Assembly (NCBI RefSeq): GCF_001315945.1
Contig: NZ_BBBG01000006.1
Span: forward strand, 62,001 to 126,000
Length of the DNA: 64,000 nucleotides
DNA from: Methanogenium cariaci JCM 10550
Lineage (GTDB): Archaea > Halobacteriota > Methanomicrobia > Methanomicrobiales > Methanomicrobiaceae
Direction of reading: 5' to 3'
Within the stretch, counting starts at the first letter, position 1, and every line of letters starts with the position of its first letter. The notes below the pieces were generated by a model. That model searched no databases. It worked only from the letters and a program-made list of their open reading frames with translations, and had not been told where the DNA came from. The translations under genes were made by a program, and so were the position numbers. Shown here one piece after another: positions 28,308-40,030 of this stretch.

Positions 28308-31300
28308 ATGAACACTCGAATTCCTGATTTAATAAAAGCAGGCGTAGTGGCAATATTATTCCTCTGTATTGCCGCGTCTCCTGTTTTCGGAGCGGACGTT
28401 TCCGAAAATGGCAGTTTTTCTGACGAGCAACCGATGTTGCCTGAGATTATTTCCATTGGTGTTACCCCGGGAACCGCTGACATTCCCATCGGTGGGACAC
28501 AGCAGTTCACGGCGGTTGCATGTGATGCTTCCGGACAGACAATTCCAGATACGGAATTTGTCTGGGAGAGCGGCAATGAAACCGTCGGCACGGTGGATGG
28601 CAGCGGCCTTTTCACCGCCCTCTCGGAGGGAGCGGTGACGATAAGCGCAGTGAATGGTGATGTTTCCGGCACCTGCAATGTGACAGTGACCGAAATCTCT
28701 GATCCGGAATCATCAGAAGAAGGTATTCCGGATGAGGAAATCATGTCTGAAGTTTCACTGATTGAGATCACCCCCGGTAATGTCGACCTCTTTGTGAGCG
28801 AAATCCAGCTCTTTACCGCAGCGGCCTATGATGGATCCGGCTCTGAACTCTCCGGTACAGCAATTGTCTGGGAGATTAGCGATGAAACGATTGGCACGGT
28901 AGACAACAGCGGTCTTTTCACTGCGGTTTCACCCGGAACAGTAGCGGTCAGTGCCTATAGTGGAAACATATCGGCAAGCTCGATCATAACCGTGTCAGAA
29001 GCTGAAGTGCCAACGGTCACCCCCCCTGAACCCACACCGGGATCAATTGCGGCAGTTATGGCATCCGTTACCTCATTCGACGGCGGAATAATCCCTGCGG
29101 TTGATGATGTTTATCTCAAAGTTGCAAATGATGACGGTGCAAGATTTAATGATTTTGGCAACGACACATTCCATATCCTCTGGACTGGCGGCGGTGTGAA
29201 TGCAGTCCACATTTCGGATAGCCCAAGTGGAGAAGGAGAAGTAACCAATACAAATTCCCAGTCCGGGACATTTTATGTGACTGAGACCGGAGGACGTGGT
29301 TATCATGATGAGGTATTCCTCTGTGTTGCAGTAAACGGAACGATTCCCGATAATTTCAAATTACATATCCTGGCTGACGGATATCAGTGGGTGCCAAATC
29401 CAATACCTCATATGCCTCCTGTCTCTGGTACAGCACATTACGAACCAGTGACACTTGATGAATGGTTCGAAAAAGACGATCTAATGTATGGACCGCAGAA
29501 CTGGCGTCCAGCTGTAGGTACACAGTATCCGCTATTTGCCGGCCAGGATATGAGCGATACCTCAAACACATTCAGGATGATGTTTATCGATCTCAACGGT
29601 GGAATTCTTTCAGCTCATTCTCTTAGAGTCCAGTATGAGATTGAGAACCTGAACACCATGGCCAGTTTCAATGTGTATGCGTACACTAAGAACGAAGAGA
29701 AAACTACTGGTATCTTTCACAACATCACTTCCTGGACAAATAATGTGGTGTTAAATGGGTGGAGTGTGTCTGGAGTCCCCCCCCTGCCTGATGCTGCATC
29801 GATTACGATTTCACCAGCCTCTGCGGAAGTACCGAAAAACGGAAAACAACAGTTTTTTGCAACGGCATATGGTGCAGACGGAAATGAAATCAACGGTGCA
29901 CCGATCACATGGTCCAGCAGTGACGAAAGTATCGGCACAATCGACAGCGATGGTCTCTTTACACCCACATCCGAAGGTTCGACAATTATTACGGCCAACG
30001 CGGCAAGCGGTGTTTCGCAGACCGCAGTGGTGAATGTTATTGCCGCCGTTGAAAGGGTTTTAACTGAGATCACCCTTGACCCGTCAGAAGTTGTGATGTA
30101 CACCGACCAGATAGGGAACCGGACGTTCAACGCGACTGGATATGACCAGTTCAGTGATGAGATCACTCCTTTGACATTTACATGGTCGAGCACCGTCCCA
30201 GCAGTTGGGTCAATTGACCAAACCGGTTTCTTTACCGGCAAAACAGAGGGAATGACCATAATTTCTGCTACAAACGGCAGTGTATCACAGACCGCAATGG
30301 TTGAGATAAAGCAGCATCCTGACTGGAATGTAACTCTTATCGGGGCGATCAACAGGACGCTGAACAGGACAGACATCATCGATCTTTCTTCAGGTGGTAT
30401 GGCATCGAATACCGACAACGGGGACATATTCTGGGAGGGTGTCAATCTCACAGCAGTTCTCGGGCTTGTCGATGATGATGATCCTACAAACTTCAATGAA
30501 GAATTGGCTTTACGGGAGTATACGATCTCGCTAAAAGGAAAAAAAGCAGGAATTGATAAGGAAATCAATATAATCAGTACAGATTTGCTCGACCCTGACA
30601 AGGACATTATTCTTGCATATAAAATGAATGGCTATGAAATTCCTGAAGAACTAGAGGGCAGGAACTACTGGCCGCTTAAATTGACCGGTTCTGGTATTGT
30701 ATATAGTGGTAAAAACCTTGAGGAAATATCTGAGATTTCAATAACCTTTGGTCCGGATGTCAATGCTATAGTCATAACCCCCCCTAGTGATGTGGATCTG
30801 TGGACAGGAGATGAGCCAGTGCAATTTTCTGCAGAGGCGTATGATAGAGCGGGCATAAAACTCAGTGACATAAGCTTTACCTGGGCATCAGGCGATGAAT
30901 CTGTAGGTACAGTCGATGAGAGTGGTTTCTTTTCACCTCTTGGCGATGGTGAAACGGAAGTAAGTGCTTATGCATGGGGAATTACAGCAAATGCAAATGT
31001 CACCGTTAGAACACCAGGTACTGAACCTGTTACACGGTATGTTGATGGAACCGGAGTGGGGGGATTTCCTGACAATTCAGGATGCAGTTGATTACGCATA
31101 TGATAATGATGTTATTGTTGTCAGGGACGGAACATATCGTGAGAAAGTTGTTGTGGATCGCCCTATGACAATTATATCAGCCAATGGGCCGGATAATACC
31201 ATTGTATCTCCTGAACCTTATGCAAAGACCAAAGTCCCCCCCGTTTTCACCGTCACTTCTGATCATGTGACAATCAGTGGTCTTGGCATTGAGAATGCCT

Positions 31301-33825
31301 ATGATTATCATGGCATTGATTTATCTGGCTATAATTATTGCGTTGTTGAGAATAACATCATCAATAATACGATTCGTGCATCAAGTTGCAAAGCATCTGG
31401 CGTTGCTATGGAGTCCAGCAATTACACGGTGGTGAAAAACAATACAATTTATTCTCAGAGATACGGAATCATGGTCAGTACTGCGTCACCTGGCATCATT
31501 GAGTGCAATACAATATCAAGCGACGTAAAATATTCGATAGGAGCGGTGATCTCGTCTAATTCCGACAATTTCACAATAAACGGAAACACGATTGATATGG
31601 TAACCACCTCCAAAGTCTATGCATTGATGCTTAATACTGAAGTAAATGATATACACGTAGAAGGTAATACATTCTCTGGAGGAATTGATACTGTATATCT
31701 GTATAAGGCCCAGAATGTGACATTTTTGAAAAACCAGATCATCGGGGGGGGCAATTATAAGCTCCACATGAAAAAGTCGAATAATGTTACAGTTTTGGAT
31801 AATGAGATCAGTGGTGCCGAGCGATATGGGTTATATACTACTAATTGCTACAATCTTGATGTGCAGAAAAATAATATAACCGGAACCGGACGTTCTGCAC
31901 TGTATTTGACTTATTCAAGCTATAATATTGTGATGAATAATCTTATTGATTCCCAGTCCAGTAATGGTTTATTCTATAAGGCAACGCCAGGTTCGCTTAA
32001 TTCGACCTCACCTGTTTCATACACATATATGAACGAGACATTTACCGGCTTCATTGGAAATTACTACAGTACCTACACTGGTCTTGATATAGACGGAGAT
32101 GGTGTTGGTGATACACCGTATATTGAAGATGATATGCAATATTACCACCCCTCGTCTCCCCGATAGAAAACTACGTGATCCTTGAAGCAACGAGCATCAA
32201 CGTCACTCCGCCCACCACAATCCTTGAAGTCGGTGAGAGCATGAACTTCACCACAGAGATCATCGACCAGCGGGGGGGCGAAATTCTCTCCAGCGCTGTT
32301 CCTGTGTGGTCAAGCAGCAATCCGGCGGTCGGTGCTGTGGACGCAACCACCGGCTGCTTTGAAGCACTGTCTCCCGGAGATGTGATCATCACCGCGACCT
32401 GCGGCGACTGCACTGGCAGTGCGGATGTCACCGTTGTAAAGATGACGAAGAAAACTGAGACTACCTTGTTTAATCTGGCAAACTGCACGTTCAGTGATGA
32501 TGGGAACGGTGGACTTTCCGTATCTGTCAACGCCAGTGCTGCAACTCTCGGGAACAACTCGATTTTCATGCAGGGCAACGGGTTCAACCTGGCCATTCTG
32601 ACCCCCCCATCGCCACCGGTCACAGCAGGCGGCCGAATAACCGGAGACGTTGACGAAGTGATACTCGAGACCACTCCGATCACTGCCGACCTCCAGAGTC
32701 CGGGTAATGTTTCGGCCAGTATCAGCGCCAATCTTACCGGGCTTCCGACAGGGGGGGCAGGGATCACGACCACCATTACTCAGACCATATCGAACGATAC
32801 TCAGTCCGCCTTCCAGATCGCCGCCACGGCGGACGGCCTGAACCTGGACGCGGTTGCCTACACGATGAATATCGTGAAAACGAATCTCACCAACGGAGAG
32901 GACATCTCCGATGCCGCAATCCGTATGTCCGTCAGCCCGGCATGGGTGGCTGCCAACGGTGGGTATGATGCAATAACGATCATCCGCTTTGCTGAAGACG
33001 GGACAAAGGAAGTCCTTGACACCGAATATCTCGGATTCGACGGCGAACTGGATCAGTTCGAGGCATTCTCCCCCCAATGGATTATCCATCTTTGGGCTCT
33101 CGGCTACCAGCGTGATCCCTGCTCCCCAGCCTGGATTCCCTTCCTCTTCATCCGGCGGCAGCGGCGGAGCATCCGGCTCCATTGCCACGGCACGCTGTGA
33201 TGGCATCCATGCCGGAGAGATGGGCACTTTCATTCTGGACAAGACCGCGATCACCGAAGTCGATGTCAAGGCAGGCATGAACATTCCGTCCATGATGCTG
33301 ACCGCAGAAAAGATCTCAGCACCATCGAAGATTGCCGCCGCACCGGCCGAGGTCTACCAGTACATCGAGATCACCTCTTACCTCGCACCCAAAGACAGCA
33401 TGGAGATGGCAACGCTGAGATTCAGTGTTGACACGGACTGGCTTGACTCCCTCGGCGCTACTGCATCGGATGTGAAGATGTACCGCTATGACGAAGAAAC
33501 CGGAGACTGGGCAGTGCTCTCAACGGTTGCCGATGGCAAGGGTGCTTCGTGCTGTAACTTCTTTGCAGACACGCCTTCATTCAGTCTCTTTGCAATCACG
33601 GCAGAAAAGGGAACGGCATCTCCGGTATCCGGAGAACCTGCCGATCTTCCCCAGCCAACTGCTGCCAGCACAGACGCTCCGGGAACTGCACAGCCAACAC
33701 CAACGGATGCACAGACACCGGTACAGACAAACGCTGATAATTCCGCATTTGTGATCATCGTCGTTATTGCGATCATCGCAGCCTGTGCTGGCGCTTACTG
33801 GTGGAACAAATCCGGGAAAAAATAG
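28308..33825 (+). CDS. Giant mosaic surface protein (about 1,840 aa), three frame breaks
   Basis: Start chosen at MNTRIPDLIKAG, just before a signal peptide (VVAILFLCIAASPVFGA). Domains in order: two Big_2 Ig-like repeats (IPIGGTQQFTAVA..., residues 50-225), one DUF3344-like module (GGGVNAVHISDSP, 250-490), two Big_2 repeats, a molybdopterin-binding-like domain (DWNVTLIGAINRTLNRTDII, about 670-800), another Big_2, a NosD-type right-handed beta helix (DFLTIQDAVDYAYDNDVIVV), one more Big_2 (INVTPPTTILEVGESMNFTT), a PGF-pre-PGF-like region and a C-terminal helix (FVIIVVIAIIAACAGAYWW). Breaks: G6 31058-31063, C4 32148-32151, C6 33070-33075. It lies between ECF ATPase and T component genes; ligand or cell binding is inferred. 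Confidence 0.78.
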
Positions 33826-33999
33826 ATTATTCTCCTTTTTTTAAACCGCATGCTACGCCGGTCTGCGCTGGTTCTCCGGCGTAACGGAGTCTCAGCGTAA
33901 CGGGCACACAAATATTAACTTAATTATGTTAACTAATGGGGGGGGTGGCAACCATTTTCTTTTCTGAAAGACGAATATTACTGAACATAATTATGTCGG

Positions 34000-34817
34000 G
34001 TGCGAAAGGGCGAAAGAAAAAGAAGGGGGATCGTATACATTCCCGGGGACTCGCTGATCCATTCCCTTGACCCACGTACAAAGTTACTTCTCCTCATAGT
34101 ATTCAGCATCATGTCATTTCTGACCATGAATCTGCTGGTCATGTCTCTGATATTCGCCTGTATCATGGCCCTTGCCTATACATCCGGGTTGTTCAGGAAG
34201 TGGATGCATTCGCTCAGGCTGGTCATCCCCCCCTCATTCTCTTTGTCTTTATTATTGACCTGTTCTTTAGCTACGAACATTCGGGCATTGAATTATTTTC
34301 CGCACAGATTGGGTTTATCCACGCGTATGCGACGGAAGGGAGTCTGTATTTCTCCATCTCCATGGTGATTCGTCTTTTAATTATTGCGGGTTTCTCATTT
34401 CTGTTTATCATGACGACGCGCTACAGCGATTTTGTCAAGAGCCTTCAGCGTATGAGAGTGCCGCATGTCATCTCTTTTTCCCTGGGGTATGCTCTTTCAT
34501 CAACGACCACCCTCTCGCGGGACGCAAACAATGTCATTGATGCACAGAAGTCACGTGGACTGGAGTTTGACCGGGGTTCACCCATCAAAAAGATGGATAA
34601 ACTCCTCTCGTTATTCATTCCGATGACTGTGATCATGCTGAACCGATCCAGTCAGGTCTCGGATGCCATGCAATGCCGGGGGGGCTATGGGAATGCGAAA
34701 AGACCCAGTCTGTATCGTGCCCCCCCCGCTCTGGGGACGGATGATGTTCAGGTACTGGTGGTACTTGTCCTCTTCTTAATTCTGGTACTTACTCTGATTC
34801 ATTTTGTATTCATCTAA
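34000..34817 (+). CDS. ECF transporter T component, one frame break
   Basis: EcfT/CbiQ-type membrane scaffold. YIPGDSLIHSLDPRTKLLLL is the typical opening; membrane helices follow (IVFSIMSFLTMNLLVMSLIF; LVIPLILFVFIIDLFF after repair; YFSISMVIRLLIIAGFSFLF) and the two coupling motifs DAQKSRGLEFD and SDAMQCRGGYG that bind the ATPases. The frame breaks at C7 34227-34233 (five expected). GTG at 34000 keeps the frame; an ATG at 33993 would fit if the G5 at 34038 is four. The extra Gly in CRGGYG comes from a 7-base run. Its partners S and A are at 24663 and 25201. Confidence 0.84.
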
Positions 34818-34827
34818 GGTGTCTTGT

Positions 34828-37426
34828 ATGAAAAACAATGGAAAGATCAAAAAAGGACTCGGCAGAACCCTCGTGGCCATGTTGATCGTACTGGCTGCAT
34901 TCCAGTGTGTCTCTGCTGCGGATATGCCCTCCAACCCGATTGCCGGGCCGATGCATGTAAACATCAATACTGCAAATGCGGGTGGATATTACATTAAATT
35001 CGATGGAGGCGGGTTAAACGCGCTGCATATGACAACGAGCACATCGGATCGGTATGGTCAGCTGACCACCACCTCCATGAAAAGCGGGACGTTTTATATC
35101 TCGGATACCGGGGGGGGAAGAGGTTTTTTCAATAACGTACTGCTGATGGTTGCAGTCAGAAAACCTGTGGAAGGGGGGGAGGAACCGATTCCTGATGATT
35201 TCAGGATAAAACTCCGGTCCAGTGGGTATAACTGGGTTCCAACGGGTGTTTTAAATCAGCCTCCGGTAGCAGAAGATCTGGAGTACATCTCCGGTGCGAT
35301 TGATCAGACGTTTCCCGCATCATCCTGTGCTATGGACCGCAGAAATGGAAACCTGCCGGGAATAACGACCCGATGAACTATCCGATATACGGGGGGGATC
35401 AGGATATGATGGATGATGAAGCGTTCTATATCTACTTCGTTGATTTAAAAGTCGGAGAACTGGGCGAGAACACCGTGATTCCGGGCCTTATTGACAACGG
35501 AATGGTGAAGGTTGAATACACCATCGAAAACCTGAACTCCGGTCTGGTGGCATTTAACACCTATGGCTGGTGCGCTGAGAATCAGGCGAATCAGGGTGAG
35601 GGAGTTTCATGGACGAACCGTATTGTGGGCGAGGGCGCCAGCGGGGTATGTCGTGGATATTGTTGGTGAAGGCGGGGGGGGAGAAGGGGGGGGCTCATCC
35701 GGGAAGATATCCTACGACTCTGATGACTCATCCCATCCCCCCCCGGAGAGTGGAGACCGCAGGTTGGAAACCTCAACATCACATCAGTTCCTGCAGGAGC
35801 AAAAATTTACCTCGACGGTGTCTACTCCGGACAGGAGACAAACAGCTCTTTTGTTGATTTTCCTGCCGGTGAATACCGGGTTTATCTTGAATGTGACGAG
35901 TATGAGGTCACTGAATCTAAGAATGTCAGAGTAAAAAGCGGGTATGTTACGGAAAAGAATTTTAACCTGACAAAGGGTTCCGGCTCATGCTTTGTATCGT
36001 CAGTGCCTGCAGGTGCGGATATTTTTGTAGACGATACTGACACGCTCTGGCATACCGACTCCCTCATAACCGGAATAGAATCGGGAACACATACTATCAC
36101 GGCATATAAGGACGGGTATCAGCCGGAATCTGCAGACGTAACCATACGTATGGGTGAACAGTCTGAAATTTCCTTTGTATTCGGCGGGAACAAAACAGAT
36201 GCATATTCTCCGGCTTCATCCGGTATGGGTGATGGAAAACCGGATCCCCTGCCTTCTGAGACAGAAGTGACCAAAGAAAAAATCGGAGAGGATATGCCTG
36301 AAGCAGATGGCGGAATCGTAGGGTATATTTTTGATATCTTTGCCGGTATCTTCTCCGGTGCACCTGAGGCATCGGATTCCCTTCCGGTAGTTACCACCAA
36401 TGCGTCAGCACCGGTAGCACCGCCGGAAGCAACAGTCGCAGGTCCGGATCCTTCTGGGTATGATGCTCTCCCGGATGAAACGACCGAGAATTCCGGCATC
36501 AATGATGCAGAAGCGGGCACCGGGGGGGGACTTTATGTGACCTCCTATCCGGACAATCTCCCGATTACTCTTGATGGGGGGGTAAAGACCGATAAGAAAA
36601 CCCCTCAATATTTTTGCGGTCTGAAAGATGGTTTCCATAAAGTGATGGTAAGCATGGTAAGCGACAGTTCCGAACCCGCGAAGATGGCACAGAAGACGGT
36701 CCGTGTCTTTTCCGGGGGGGACGATTCCCGTATAAAACTTGAACCGGGAGTATTCTCACCGAAAGTCTCTGTTACCGTTCAGTCAAAGGATTTCAGAGAT
36801 TGTGTATTTATGATTGAAGGTGAATCTCCTGAATATACCTTCCCATCAACCGTGTCTGTTGAAAAGAGCGGTACCTACCTCACCGTAGTAAAAGACGGGA
36901 CATTTTATACCTTTAATGCGGGACATCAGGAGGAGAATTCCGTATTAAATATTCAGTGTCCTAATGCCAAAGAAAACACCGGGACAATTAGCATCACGAG
37001 CAGCCCTGCCGGTGCCGCCGTCTCGGTTGACGGATACCGGACTGATCTCATTACCCCCCCTGCACGGTAGACAATGTAACGGAAGGCAATCATATCCTGA
37101 AGGTGTCGAAGGGAGGATATTATCCGGAAGAGAAAGAGATCCGGTTTGTAAATACCGGTCAGTCGGATAATTCGGATTTCAGTTTTGTCCTGAAAGAATA
37201 TCCCTATGGGAGTCTTCGTATTGATAGCACCCCTTCCGACAGTATGATCTATCTGAAGGGAAGATATACCGGAGTTACCACTCCGCATGAATTTGAATAT
37301 CTGCCGATAGGCAGTTATGATGTTGCGGTGGTGTACAACCGGACCGTGTATAAGGAAGATATTGTAACCGTTGCACCCCTGGATAAATCCGGTGTTACTC
37401 TGTATAATGTAACACTGGAGATGTGA
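34828..37426 (+). CDS. Surface protein with DUF3344-like and PEGA domains, four frame breaks
   Basis: Signal peptide (TLVAMLIVLAAFQCVSAAD), a full DUF3344-like module (YYIKFDGGGLNALHMTTS, GTFYISDTGGGRGF, YGPQKWKPAGNNDPM, YIYFVDLKVG, GEGVSWTNRIVG), a Gly/Ser linker, then about five PEGA repeats (NITSVPAGAKIYLDGVYSG; SSVPAGADIFVDDTD; TSYPDNLPITLDG; TSSPAGAAVSVDGYR; DSTPSDSMIYLKGRYTG) with a Pro/Thr-rich stretch in the middle. No C-terminal helix is evident. Breaks at C2 35324-35325, G4 35643-35646, C8 35737-35744, C7 37054-37060. About 860 residues. Ten bases after the T component gene, so probably cotranscribed with it; PEGA repeats suggest polysaccharide or envelope contact. Confidence 0.75.
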
Positions 37427-37655
37427 TTGGAATCAATGAACCATTCCCTTTTTTGCATATCTCCGGTATTTCCTGGCACAGTCAGTGAGGGATATTCCTG
37501 TTCTTCCCGTTTTAAAATCGGCAGGATATAAACAGAAAATCTCTGCTTGTTCTCTCTTTGCCGGGGGAGTTTTCAAAGTAAAGTTTATAGAAATCATCTG
37601 ATACTTTTTGAAGTGATGTCAAAAGATTAATAATAATGTCCGTAATACATTTAGC

Positions 37656-38804
37656 ATGGTTCGTAGTAAAAATGTATTATTTATGGCTATTTTTGCCACA
37701 ATTATTGTTACATTCGTATCAGGATGTACTGGGACTGCTGAGGAACATTCTGTTTTGCCTGGGGGAAACCGTTGCCGGAGGTTCAGTTATCGTCACCGAC
37801 ATGATCGGGCGTGAGGTTGAAATTCCTGCCTCGGTAAATTCCGTTGTCCCTATTGCACAGGGATCAACACGGGTGTTCTCCTATCTTGGTGCCACAGATC
37901 TTATTGCTGGCATCAGCAATACTGAGAATAAATCATTCTCAAAGTACGCATATCTTGCGGCACACCCGGAATTAAAAGCTCTCCCCCCCATCGTTGATGC
38001 CGGAGGTGCAGGAGATCCGTATTTTGAGGAAATTTTGAAGATATCCCCCCCTGATCTGATTGTTGCATCCTACATCGATGTGAAAAATGCTGATCATATT
38101 CAGGAGAAGATCGGAATTCCGGTTGTGGTGATCCAGCCCGGCGTCGGCAGGATCGGATTTATGGATTACAATGACGACACCAATGACCTCTATACCTCCC
38201 TTGATCTGATTGCTTCAATAATCGGAAAGGAAGAGAGGGCAGCAGAGCTGAAATCATACATAAAAGGTATTCTTGGTGATCTAAATGAGAGAACATCAGA
38301 TATATCGGATGATGAGAAGGTCCCTGTTTATGTAGGGGGGGCCTTTCAAAACAGGGAGCCTTTGGTCTTTCATCAACACAGGTCAAGTATCCGCCGTTTG
38401 TATGGGCAAATGCCGATAATGTTGCATCAGGAGTTAAATCAGTATCAAATACCATGGAGATCAGCAAAGAACAGATCATCGACTGGAACCCTTCCGTATT
38501 ATTTGTTGATCTCTTAAATGTCGGTGTCACAAAAGAGGATCTTAAAAGTGGCCTCTATAATGACATCGATGCGGTAAAAAACGGAGATATTTATGGGGGG
38601 GTACTGCCATATCCGGGATATGGCCTTAATCACGAGATGGTTTTCGCAGACAGTTATTATATTGGTTCTGTCCTTTATCCGGATCGTTTCGCCGATATAG
38701 ATGTAAAATCAAAGACAGATGAAATAACAAAGGAATTTAATGGAAAAGGTGTCTATGGAGTGATCACCAAAAAGACCGGAGGTTTTGAAAAGATTGAGTA
38801 TTGA
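37656..38804 (+). CDS. Lipoprotein binding protein of a metal-chelate or corrinoid ABC importer, two frame breaks
   Basis: Lipoprotein signal ending TFVSGCTG, where the Cys is lipidated, then a Peripla_BP_2 fold: VIVTDMIGREVEIPASVNSV, YLGATDLIAGISN, DPYFEEILKISPPDLIVAS, IPVVVIQPG, and a C-terminal lobe with YPPFVWANADNVASG and WNPSVLFVDLLN. Family members bind ferric siderophores, haem or cobalamin. The breaks are at G5 37761-37765 (PGETVAGG expected) and G7 38335-38341 (VGGLSKQGAFG expected). About 380 residues. No permease or ATPase gene follows, so it either shares a transporter encoded elsewhere or serves the neighbouring ECF system. A TATA-like GTTTATAG lies about 70 bases upstream. Confidence 0.78.
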
Positions 38805-38984
38805 GTTATTTAACTTCCCCCCCATTTTTTTGCTGGAATATTTCGTTTTTCCCGTTCTGTTCGCTCTCGATTGCTGCTATCACTCCGGCATACTAATCAT
38901 TCTGTTTGGATGAGTGTTTGGATGAGTACAGGACGGCTTACCTTTTTATAATAAAAATGCCATTGTGCTTCCTGTTGATGAGGT

Positions 38985-39309
38985 ATGCCGAGCGATTATT
39001 TTGAAATGATGCTGCGTTCCCTGAACCTGACGGCAGAAGAACGGGAGATGATAGTAGAGAAGAGAAAGGAGCAGTGTATCTGTGACATCTGCCGACGTTT
39101 GAGGCCTGCAGGGGGGGGAGGCGGAAGGAAACGAAGGATTTGCCTTCTGTACGCTGGGGGGGACGAGTCCCTGTATTGAAACAGAGGTTGAATGCCTCTG
39201 CTCTACCTGTCCACTGTCACGTGAGATGGGCCTTGCGTATTCGTATTACTGCACCCGGGGGGGTTCTGAGACGCAGCAGAAGATCAGGGATATTATTGGG
39301 GTGAAGTGA
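38985..39309 (+). CDS. DUF2769 cysteine-rich protein, two frame breaks
   Basis: A small protein with two Cys clusters, CICDICPTFEAC and CLCSTCPLSREMG...YYC, the DUF2769 pattern of methanogens; such spacing suggests metal binding. The two clusters are in different frames here: one C is missing at 39092-39093 (CPTF) and a G8 run at 39111-39118 is two too long. About 105 residues. TTTTTATAATA at 38943 is a TATA box roughly 40 bases before the start. The role of the family is unknown. Confidence 0.7.
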
Positions 39310-39506
39310 CTGAGCTGATGTGCAGAGCAACCATTGTGGATTTTCATGGGAAAGAGGAGATGACGTACAGTAGTGTGAGTCTTGTCGGAAATGGGAAATA
39401 CACCGGTGAGTTCTCTCAACTGGAAGCGGAGAATATGGGTGTGGCCAGTCTATTCTCCATTTTGCCATCTATACGCACCGTGGGAGATGGTTTTGTTAGA
39501 ATATGA
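39306..39506 (+). CDS. Small hypothetical protein (66 aa)
   Basis: A GTG start overlaps the stop of the DUF2769 gene (GTGA); an ATG at 39318 is an alternative. The sequence (MTYSSVSLVGNGKYTGEFSQ) has no signal or membrane helix and is not recognised. Support is the overlap and the same strand only. Confidence 0.35.
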   Translation: MTELMCRATIVDFHGKEEMTYSSVSLVGNGKYTGEFSQLEAENMGVASLFSILPSIRTVGDGFVRI

Positions 39507-39565
39507 TACATACTCCAGAGTATATGCCGTCTCTTTCTGCAGGAGATAATGGGTATAAATCAGAA

Positions 39566-39751
39566 TTAGGGTTGTTTATCCAACACTTCCTCGATTGTCG
39601 AAACATAAATTGATGAATCTTTGATACTGCCGCGTTCTGCAAGTGCCGACCTGACATCCCTGAGGATGGATTCCATCAGAATTTCTGCATCACACTGCTG
39701 GTCAGTGTCTACTTCAATGAATCCGGTGAGTGTTGCGCTGAATGTTTTCAT
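39566..39751 (-). CDS. Small hypothetical protein (61 aa)
   Basis: MKTFSATLTGFIEVDTDQQC, then a helix rich in Asp, Glu and Arg (ILMESILRDVRSALAERGSI) and a short acidic C-terminus. The beta-strand then helix layout and clean frame without G/C runs look real. The function is unknown. It stands alone on the minus strand between two plus-strand genes; the frame remains open upstream to 39796. Confidence 0.5.
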   Translation of the reverse strand: MKTFSATLTGFIEVDTDQQCDAEILMESILRDVRSALAERGSIKDSSIYVSTIEEVLDKQP

Positions 39752-40030
39752 ACTATGTTCTGCCTTATTGGGATGTTGCATCTCTTCCGGCATCAAATAG
39801 CTGTTTCCGACAAAAACGGTCTTGGCTATCCCTTCATGATGGCGGTGGTGTATTTTGCCCCGGTTGATGCACCCTGTTATCCCACCACGGCATCCCCTGA
39901 CCTGCGGGGGGGAATTATGTTCATCGGAGATTCAATGGGGGGGAGGTGCAGGGATAAGTAGCAGCCTCAGAAATTTGTGATGGTTACCCTTTTTGGTGCT
40001 CCCGGATCAATACACAATATCAGGAGGAAG

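Noticed and set aside
29717-30607. 296-codon minus-strand frame inside the giant surface protein
   Set aside because: Shadow frame; the plus strand carries Big_2 repeats and a cofactor-type domain.
39755-39961. 68-codon plus-strand frame before the desulfurase-like gene
   Set aside because: It overlaps a better minus-strand frame at its start and shows no family resemblance or start signal.
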